Source: Lachnospiraceae bacterium (lineage in GTDB: Bacteria; Bacillota; Clostridia; Lachnospirales; Lachnospiraceae). Taken from it: 10,905 nt of DNA. Shown here piece after piece: positions 6,732 through 10,905 of the stretch; the first letter of the stretch is position 1, and every line of letters starts with the position of its first letter. The translations under genes were made by a program, and so were the position numbers. The notes below the pieces were generated by a model that ran no database searches, was not told the origin of the DNA, and was given only the letters and a program-made list of their open reading frames with translations. The DNA lies in assembly GCA_022790905.1 (NCBI GenBank), contig JAAVYC010000135.1:1-10905 (forward strand), written 5' to 3'.

Positions 6732-6732
6732 A
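6710..6732. repeat. 9-bp inverted repeat across the ECF -35 and spacer
   Basis: TTGAAACTT (6710-6718) and AAGTTTCAA (6724-6732) are perfect inverted copies separated by 5 bases. One arm contains the -35 TGAAAC read on the - strand; the other fills the promoter spacer. It could be an operator, or only a by-product of the promoter sequence. Confidence 0.7.
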
Positions 6733-6777
6733 AAAAAGCATCAAAATCGAAAAAATCGTTCCTTCGATCTTGATGCT
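6731..6777 (-). terminator. Strong terminator of the rplU-rsfS operon
   Basis: On the - strand, AGCATCAAGATCGAA (6763-6777) pairs with TTCGATTTTGATGCT (6737-6751). This 15-bp stem has one G-U pair and an 11-nt loop, and is followed directly by a run of T (6731-6736). It lies 45 bp after the rsfS stop. Its T-run touches the -35 of the next promoter. Confidence 0.92.
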
Positions 6778-6810
6778 CTCCATAGCCTCTATTATTTCAT
6801 ATCGGCATAA

Positions 6811-6829
6811 ATCTATAAAATTTATAGAT
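6811..6829. repeat. 19-bp palindrome across the rsfS stop codon
   Basis: ATCTATAAA and TTTATAGAT flank a single central A, and the sequence includes the rsfS stop (6822-6824). It is a perfect AT-only palindrome apart from the outer GC pair. It may form a weak hairpin at the mRNA 3' end; no function is known. Confidence 0.6.
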
Positions 6830-7172
6830 CCTTAATATCAATTTGTTTTCCATCGGTCCACATTCGCTCTAAATCATAAAAAAGACGGTCCTCTTTTGAA
6901 AAAATGTGTACAATAATATCATTGTAATCCATTAAAATCCAAGTGGAACTTTGATTTCCCTCCACCTGCTTTGTCTGATAGCCCGCCTTGTAGAGCTCTT
7001 CATCTACGGCATCGCGCATTGCCAAAAGCTGGTTGGCGTTGGTACCATTTGCAATGATGAAGAAATCTGCAATTGTAGAAATCTCACGGATATCGATTAC
7101 GCGTACATCTTCGGCTTTTTTATCGCTCAAAGCTGCTACGGCAATTTTTGTCATCTCTTTTGACTGGCTCAT
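6822..7172 (-). CDS. rsfS: RsfS, ribosomal silencing factor (YbeB/Iojap family)
   Basis: RsfS binds protein L14 on the 50S subunit and blocks joining to 30S, lowering translation when nutrients are short. The 116 aa match the family. Typical signatures are DIREISTIADFFIIANG (27-43), a QVEG segment, and WILMDYNDIIVHIFSKEDRLFYDLERMW towards the end. The ATG overlaps the yqeK stop as ATGA, and its ribosome binding site (GGGGAGGTGG) lies within the last codons of yqeK, so the two are translationally coupled. It is the last gene of the operon before the terminator at 6731-6777. Confidence 0.96.
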   Translation of the reverse strand: MSQSKEMTKIAVAALSDKKAEDVRVIDIREISTIADFFIIANGTNANQLLAMRDAVDEELYKAGYQTKQVEGNQSSTWILMDYNDIIVHIFSKEDRLFYDLERMWTDGKQIDIKDL

Positions 7173-7753
7173 CTTTCCACCTCCCCCTCTGCGACATAAT
7201 AGTCATAGGTTTTTTTTGTCATAGAATCTATTTTTTTATTGCTGTGTTCCAAATATTTTAAGGTATCGTATAAAATCTTTTCTAGTGCTCGATCTAGATC
7301 CTCAAAGGCAATTCTACGGACCTCTTCTAAGTTCGGCTGTCGATCTCTGTTCGGTTCGATATAATCTGCAATAAAAAGGATTTTATCTAATATATTCATA
7401 TCGGGCTCGCCCGTTGTGTGCACAGAAATTGCATGGAGAACTTCCTCGTCTGTCACACCGTATTGCTCTCTGGCAAGATAAGCGCCTAGTTTGGCATGTA
7501 AAAGGGATGGATTTTTCTTTTCTACATCACTGATAGGGATTCCATAATTTTTGCAGCGTTCCAATTTTTCGATATCGGGAATTGCCTTCGCACAGTCGTG
7601 TAAAAGTCCTGCCAATTGAGCCTGATTTAGGGAAATCCCATGACACATAGCAAGACTTGCCGCTGTATACATGACCCCCTTTGTATGTTCAAAACGTCTT
7701 TCCCCAAGTGCTTTTTTTAACTGTTTTTGTATCTCTAAAAAAATCTGATTCAT
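7169..7753 (-). CDS. yqeK: YqeK, HD-domain diadenosine tetraphosphate (Ap4A) hydrolase
   Basis: Members of the YqeK family hydrolyse Ap4A symmetrically to ADP, removing an alarmone that builds up under stress. Metal-binding residues are visible, numbered from the start chosen here: H23 in FEHTKG, H52-D53 in GLLHDCAKA, H86 in LLHAKLGA, H112 in SVHTTGEPD, and D130 in IADYIEPNR. I chose the ATG at 7753 (194 aa). It has TAGGAG at 6 nt, and MNQIFLEIQKQL fits the family start. The upstream in-frame GTG at 7774 directly follows the nadD stop and has no ribosome binding site. The gene lies between nadD and rsfS, its normal neighbourhood in Firmicutes. Confidence 0.93.
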   Translation of the reverse strand: MNQIFLEIQKQLKKALGERRFEHTKGVMYTAASLAMCHGISLNQAQLAGLLHDCAKAIPDIEKLERCKNYGIPISDVEKKNPSLLHAKLGAYLAREQYGVTDEEVLHAISVHTTGEPDMNILDKILFIADYIEPNRDRQPNLEEVRRIAFEDLDRALEKILYDTLKYLEHSNKKIDSMTKKTYDYYVAEGEVER

Positions 7754-7774
7754 GGTTACTCCTATTTGATCCAC

Positions 7775-8377
7775 TTAGCGATAGAGCTGGTGGTCTGTGA
7801 TATAGTCTTCTACCGCCTTTGGCACTTTTCCTGTAATACTCTTTTGAGACTTTAAATCTCTTCTCAATTGTGTAGATGAAATATCTGTCGGTGGAATTTT
7901 CAGTAGAGAAAAGTCTCCATGATATGTTTCAGAGAGTTCTTTTGCAAGCTTTTTTACTTCCATATTTCCCAATTCGCCTCGCATCGCTGCTAAAATATGA
8001 CATTTTTGAGCTATTATTTGTGCTCGACGCCATTTGGGGAATTCTTCTAGGGAGTCTGCTCCCATCAAAAAGTAAAATTCTGTGTCGGGATGGCGTTCTT
8101 TCAACTCGGTAACTGTGAGATAAGAAAAACTTAAACCGCCTTTTTGAATCTCCATATCGCTGAGTGTGCAATAAGGGTATGGAGCGATCGCGAGTCTTAC
8201 CATCTCAAGCCGCATACTGGCATCGATCATTTCACTGCTATCCTTATGTGGAGGACAGTTGTTGGGTATAAACAGGATTTCGTCTAGTTCATACTCTTTT
8301 TTTGCACATGCTGCAATCTCTAAATGTCCGTTGTGAATTGGATTAAAAGAACCACCCATAATACCTGTTTTTTTCAT
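7775..8377 (-). CDS. nadD: NadD, nicotinate mononucleotide adenylyltransferase
   Basis: NadD joins ATP and nicotinate mononucleotide to make deamido-NAD, an essential step of NAD synthesis in the cytoplasm. The 200-aa length is typical. The nucleotidyltransferase motif GGSFNPIHNGHL (8-19) contains HNGH at 15-18. FIPNNCPPHK (37-46) follows, then FLMGADSL near residue 103 and the C-terminal ISSTQLRRDL signature. The ATG is preceded by GAGAGG at about 6 nt. yqeK follows closely (its ATG is 21 bp past the nadD stop). Upstream there is a 152-bp spacer with unusual structure instead of the usual short gap to yhbY. Confidence 0.97.
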   Translation of the reverse strand: MKKTGIMGGSFNPIHNGHLEIAACAKKEYELDEILFIPNNCPPHKDSSEMIDASMRLEMVRLAIAPYPYCTLSDMEIQKGGLSFSYLTVTELKERHPDTEFYFLMGADSLEEFPKWRRAQIIAQKCHILAAMRGELGNMEVKKLAKELSETYHGDFSLLKIPPTDISSTQLRRDLKSQKSITGKVPKAVEDYITDHQLYR

Positions 8378-8399
8378 GTGAACCTCTCAATATCAAATC

Positions 8400-8529
8400 A
8401 TTTATTTCCGCGAGAATGAGCCAAGCGGCCATATTTGTACGGATATTTGGCAAATGCCGCAAGGGTAACCTTTGGTCGTATCCCCCCGCAGTTAACTGCG
8501 CATAACAAATTTCATGCCCTTCCAGCTTC
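8400..8529. repeat. Structured, GC-richer intergenic element (candidate dispersed repeat)
   Basis: This spacer between yhbY and nadD is clearly richer in G+C than its neighbours and dense in dyads. There is a perfect 14-bp palindrome CGCAGTTAACTGCG (8487-8500). There is also a compound stem in which GCGGC (8425-8429) plus ATTTG (8433-8437) pair with CAAAT-GCCGC (8451-8460), and a small AAGG/CCTT hairpin (8461-8472). A C6 run (8482-8487) flanks the palindrome. Short frames are open here on both strands, but none has a convincing start. Their peptides remind me of spurious ORFs annotated repeatedly in Lachnospiraceae (from memory only), which hints at a multicopy element. No terminal repeats or target duplication were seen. 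Confidence 0.45.
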
Positions 8530-8832
8530 CTACTGGGTATTTGATTTGGGCAATGTGATTTTGGGGTCTTTCTTGGCAGGCCGATACAATACAATTTTTT
8601 TTCCAATAACTTGGACGACTTCGGCATGCGTTCGTTCTCCTAAGACATCTGCAATGGAATTTGGATCGTCGAGACAATTTTTTAGAACAGAGATTTTTAT
8701 CAACTCTCTCTTTTCTAATGCCTCGTCCATTGCTTTTGTCATTTCTGGCGTGAGACTCACTTTTCCCACCTGAAAAATTGGCTGAATACTGTTTGCAAGC
8801 CCCTTTAAGTAAGCTCTCTGTTTGCTATTCAT
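8530..8832 (-). CDS. yhbY: YhbY-family (CRS1-YhbY/CRM domain) RNA-binding protein, ribosome assembly
   Basis: This is a small KH-like RNA-binding protein associated with pre-50S ribosomal particles. The 100 aa are a single CRM domain: KQRAYLKGLANSIQPIFQVGK (4-24), TPEMTKAMDEALEKRELIKISVL and GKKIVLYRP. The usual GxxG loop reads GKVS here, a modest departure that may be normal in this clade. A tail of about 15 residues follows the domain. The start has AAGGGG at 6 nt, and the gene begins 11 bp after the obgE stop, so the two are co-transcribed. Confidence 0.94.
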   Translation of the reverse strand: MNSKQRAYLKGLANSIQPIFQVGKVSLTPEMTKAMDEALEKRELIKISVLKNCLDDPNSIADVLGERTHAEVVQVIGKKIVLYRPAKKDPKITLPKSNTQ

Positions 8833-8843
8833 TGTTTTCCCCT

Positions 8844-10127
8844 TTATCTATAATAATCAAATTCGAGTCCGTACATACGCACGGTATCGCCTTCTTCAAT
8901 TCCTAATTTTTCCAATTCATCAATGATTCCGCGTTGTTTTAAAAATTTTTGGAAAAAGAGAAATCCCTTTTCGGAGTCGATGTTCGTGTAGCCCAGCATC
9001 TTTTCAATACTTGGCCCCTCTACCACATAAACGTTTTCTTTTTCGTCAAATTCCACAGTATACGGCTCTTCTGGTATCTGGAATTCTTCAGGGAAAAATT
9101 CCTGCTCAAATACAATGGGTTCTTCTGAGAACTCTAAAAGCAATTTTTTCACTGCGAATAAAAGTTCCCGCACACCCTTTCCGCTGACAGCAGAAATCGG
9201 ATAGACGGGGATTCCCTCTGGTTCAAAAGTTTTCTTTAACGTTTGAATGATTTCGTTTTCCCCTTCATAAATGGCATCTATCTTATTTGCGGCAATAATC
9301 TGTGGCTTTTCTAAAAGTGTTGGATTATAGGCTTTTAATTCGTGATTGATGGCAAGGATATCGGTAACGGGATCCCTACCCTCTAAAGAGGCGGCATCCA
9401 CCATGTGTATCATAATCTTGGTCCTCTCAATATGACGCAAAAATTCATGGCCGAGCCCAATTCCCTCAGAGGCTCCTTCAATCAACCCAGGAATATCTGC
9501 AATGACAAATCCTCCCTCTTCCATATCTACGACTCCGAGATTTGGGTTTAAGGTAGTAAAGTGATAGTTGGCTATTTTAGGCTGCGCATTGGTAACACGG
9601 GCTAAAAATGTAGATTTTCCGACATTTGGAAAACCGACTAGACCTACATCTGCAATGACTTTTAATTCCAGTTTTACCTCTAACTCGATGCCATCTTGTC
9701 CAGGCTTTGCGTATTTTGGTGCTTGCATGGTGGAAGTGGCGTAATGTTGATTGCCAAGTCCTCCATTTCCACCCCGCAGGACGATCTGGCATTCGTTTTT
9801 GCCGGACATATCTGCAATGACTTTATCTGTCTGTGCATCTCGAACGATTGTTCCTTCTGGAACCTTTAAGATTAGATCTTCTCCCTTTTTTCCATGACAA
9901 TTACGCTTTTTGCCCTCTTCTCCGTTCTCAGCGGAAAATTTTCTGCGGTGACGGTAATCACTCAGCGTATTAATCCCTTTATCTACGAGAAAAATGATAT
10001 CGCCGCCCTTTCCACCATCTCCGCCGTCTGGGCCGCCGTTTGGTACATATTTCTCGCGTCTGAAAGAGACGTGTCCATCGCCGCCTTTTCCGGATTTTAT
10101 GATAATTTTTGCGCGATCTGCAAACAT
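8844..10127 (-). CDS. obgE: ObgE/CgtA, GTPase of 50S subunit maturation
   Basis: This essential P-loop GTPase checks late 50S assembly and links it to nucleotide stress signals. The 427-aa protein has three domains. The Gly-rich Obg fold is at 1-158 (GKGGDGHVSFRREKYVPNGG onward). The G domain is about 159-335: G1 GFPNVGKS at 165-172, G3 DIPG at 211-214, G4 NKID at 281-284, G5 SAVSGKG from 312. The C-terminal OCT domain is about 345-427, ending RMYGLEFDYYR. All GTPase motifs are intact. GAGGT lies about 9 nt before the ATG. The gene follows rpmA, separated by a hairpin at 10153-10180. Confidence 0.98.
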   Translation of the reverse strand: MFADRAKIIIKSGKGGDGHVSFRREKYVPNGGPDGGDGGKGGDIIFLVDKGINTLSDYRHRRKFSAENGEEGKKRNCHGKKGEDLILKVPEGTIVRDAQTDKVIADMSGKNECQIVLRGGNGGLGNQHYATSTMQAPKYAKPGQDGIELEVKLELKVIADVGLVGFPNVGKSTFLARVTNAQPKIANYHFTTLNPNLGVVDMEEGGFVIADIPGLIEGASEGIGLGHEFLRHIERTKIMIHMVDAASLEGRDPVTDILAINHELKAYNPTLLEKPQIIAANKIDAIYEGENEIIQTLKKTFEPEGIPVYPISAVSGKGVRELLFAVKKLLLEFSEEPIVFEQEFFPEEFQIPEEPYTVEFDEKENVYVVEGPSIEKMLGYTNIDSEKGFLFFQKFLKQRGIIDELEKLGIEEGDTVRMYGLEFDYYR

Positions 10128-10148
10128 AATTTTTTTACCTCTTATTTT

Positions 10149-10180
10149 AAAATAGACCCGGCTTTTGAAAGTCGGGTCTA
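10149..10180 (-). terminator. Hairpin between rpmA and obgE (possible partial terminator)
   Basis: TAGACCCG (10153-10160) and CGGGTCTA (10173-10180) form an 8-bp GC-rich stem with extra inner pairs. On the - strand it is followed by TTTTAAAA rather than a long T-run. It could attenuate or process the transcript so that ribosomal proteins are made in excess of Obg; obgE still needs read-through or its own promoter. Confidence 0.55.
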
Positions 10181-10193
10181 ATAGTATCCATTT

Positions 10194-10481
10194 TTACTTG
10201 CTCTCAACTGGATATACGGAAGCCTGTTTTTTATCTCTTCCTTTTCTCTCAAATCTCAGAATTCCATCTGCCAAAGCGAATAAGGTGTCATCTCCACCTC
10301 TCCCTACATTTGTGCCCGGATGAATTCTTGTTCCACGCTGTCTATAGAGAATATTGCCAGCCTTTACGAACTGACCGTCTGCTCTCTTTGCTCCTAATCT
10401 CTTTGATTCGGAATCTCTGCCATTCTTTGTAGAACCCATTCCCTTTTTATGAGCAAAAAACTGAAGGTTCATTGTCAACAT
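10194..10481 (-). CDS. rpmA: Ribosomal protein bL27 with cleavable N-terminal extension
   Basis: bL27 sits near the peptidyl-transferase centre of the 50S subunit, and its N-terminus reaches the tRNA ends. The 95-aa protein starts MLTMNLQFFAHKKG. The segment up to FF is the extension found in Firmicutes that carry Prp, with the cut expected between F9 and A10 so that the mature protein begins AHKKG. The body (STKNGRDSESKRLGAKRADGQ and onward) is canonical. Its ribosome binding site (AAGGAGGTG) lies in the last codons of prp, 4 nt upstream. Confidence 0.98.
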   Translation of the reverse strand: MLTMNLQFFAHKKGMGSTKNGRDSESKRLGAKRADGQFVKAGNILYRQRGTRIHPGTNVGRGGDDTLFALADGILRFERKGRDKKQASVYPVESK

Positions 10482-10485
10482 AGCA

Positions 10486-10815
10486 TTACACCTCCTTGAA
10501 ATCTAACCTAATAAATGAATCGCCGTATTGATTCATAATTCCCTGCAATCCGAGGATCATCGACTGCAACAGTAAGTAACTGTCATGTTTAGAAACGGAT
10601 TTCAGACGAAACGTGATCTCGCCGCTCTCCTCCTGTGTATCCACAGAAAATTCTTCTTCTGTGAAACATCCAATCGAATTGATCGTGTTAATCACCAAAG
10701 TCGATATGCCTGCACATACGACATCTTCTCCCTCATTTGCATATCCTGCATGTCCAATACAGTCAAATCCAATATATCGATTGTCCTGATTTTTATAAAT
10801 CGTAATTTTTGTCAT
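10486..10815 (-). CDS. prp: Prp, cysteine protease that processes ribosomal protein L27
   Basis: Prp removes the N-terminal extension of bL27, a step needed for working ribosomes in Firmicutes. The 109-aa length matches. The catalytic pair is H22 (GHAGYA) and C34 (EDVVCAGIS), the same positions as in the Staphylococcus aureus enzyme. The substrate gene follows directly and carries the matching cleavage motif. The ATG lies 8 nt after the rplU stop, and no Shine-Dalgarno is evident, so translation probably depends on coupling to rplU. Confidence 0.96.
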   Translation of the reverse strand: MTKITIYKNQDNRYIGFDCIGHAGYANEGEDVVCAGISTLVINTINSIGCFTEEEFSVDTQEESGEITFRLKSVSKHDSYLLLQSMILGLQGIMNQYGDSFIRLDFKEV

Positions 10816-10823
10816 GACTGTGA

Positions 10824-10905
10824 CTAAGCATTGATTTTTTCAATCTTTACTTTTGTATAAGCCTGTCTGTGGCCATTTTTCTTATGATAGCCAGTTTTTC
10901 TCTTA
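10824..10905 (-). CDS. rplU: Ribosomal protein bL21, C-terminal end (partial)
   Basis: Only the last 26 codons and the TAG stop are in the window; the gene runs off the right edge. The translation KRKTGYHKKNGHRQAYTKVK, ending IEKINA, is the typical C-terminus of bL21, a 23S rRNA-binding protein of the 50S subunit. The order rplU-prp-rpmA is standard for Firmicutes. The operon promoter and any L21 leader element lie outside the window. Confidence 0.95.
   Translation of the reverse strand, partial: KRKTGYHKKNGHRQAYTKVKIEKINA

Noticed and set aside
7754..7774. Upstream GTG start for yqeK (7 extra residues)
   Set aside because: It directly follows the nadD stop without a ribosome binding site, whereas the ATG at 7753 has TAGGAG at good spacing.
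8343..8627. 94-aa open frame on the - strand across the end of yhbY, the spacer and the start of nadD
   Set aside because: It overlaps two certain genes in another frame and has no ribosome binding site. Its middle part is the structured spacer, so it is better treated as an intergenic element than as a gene.
8435..8773. 112-aa open frame on the + strand opposite yhbY
   Set aside because: It is antisense to a conserved gene, with no upstream ribosome binding site and no recognisable domain.
10571..10585. ACAGT/ACTGT inverted repeat
   Set aside because: The 5-bp arms lie inside prp, with no positional sense as an operator or terminator.
10656..10683. TGAAAC-N16-CGTG on the + strand, resembling an ECF promoter
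   Set aside because: It lies inside prp in antisense orientation with no gene downstream on that strand; probably chance.

Overview
This looks like chromosomal DNA of a low-GC gut-type Firmicute, most likely a member of the Lachnospiraceae (Clostridia). The evidence is the gene order rplU-prp-rpmA-obgE-yhbY-nadD-yqeK-rsfS, the Prp-type N-terminal extension on L27, AGGAGG-type ribosome binding sites, and three uncharacterised proteins whose style I associate with Lachnospiraceae genomes (from memory, not searched). No tRNA, rRNA, CRISPR array, transposase or phage gene was seen.

Layout. Only lexA (11-628, SOS repressor) lies on the + strand, and it ends in a strong terminator. Everything else is on the - strand and reads from right to left. 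(1) 10905-6822 is a housekeeping unit: the 3' end of rplU, prp, rpmA, obgE, yhbY, nadD, yqeK, rsfS. It has a hairpin between rpmA and obgE, an unusual structured 150-bp spacer between yhbY and nadD, and a strong terminator after rsfS. (2) 6731-4045 is an ECF sigma factor gene behind its own ECF-type promoter (TGAAAC-N17-CGTATT), followed by two uncharacterised soluble proteins (299 and 387 aa). These two share a similar N-terminal stretch of about 37 residues. A perfect 15-bp hairpin follows. (3) 3971-2201 is a BlaI/MecI-type repressor with an M56 (BlaR1-like) membrane metalloprotease whose outer domain is not a penicillin-binding domain, followed by a terminator. (4) 2131-702 is a 465-aa uncharacterised protein, DUF6033-like as far as I can tell by eye. 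Its leader carries a perfect TTACATATGTAA dyad of the BlaI/MecI operator type.

How the genes may work together. The right half is standard ribosome assembly and NAD metabolism: Prp trims L27, Obg, YhbY and RsfS act on ribosomal subunits, NadD makes deamido-NAD, and YqeK is an HD-domain Ap4A hydrolase. The accessory block (702-6732) holds two regulatory devices of the envelope-stress type side by side, an ECF sigma and a BlaI/M56 relay. Each sits beside uncharacterised cytoplasmic-looking proteins without signal peptides or membrane segments. I infer that the ECF sigma drives its own gene and the two proteins behind it, and that the BlaI/M56 pair may control itself and the 465-aa protein. The stimulus and the protein functions are unknown. 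This block is the best candidate here for an undescribed system.
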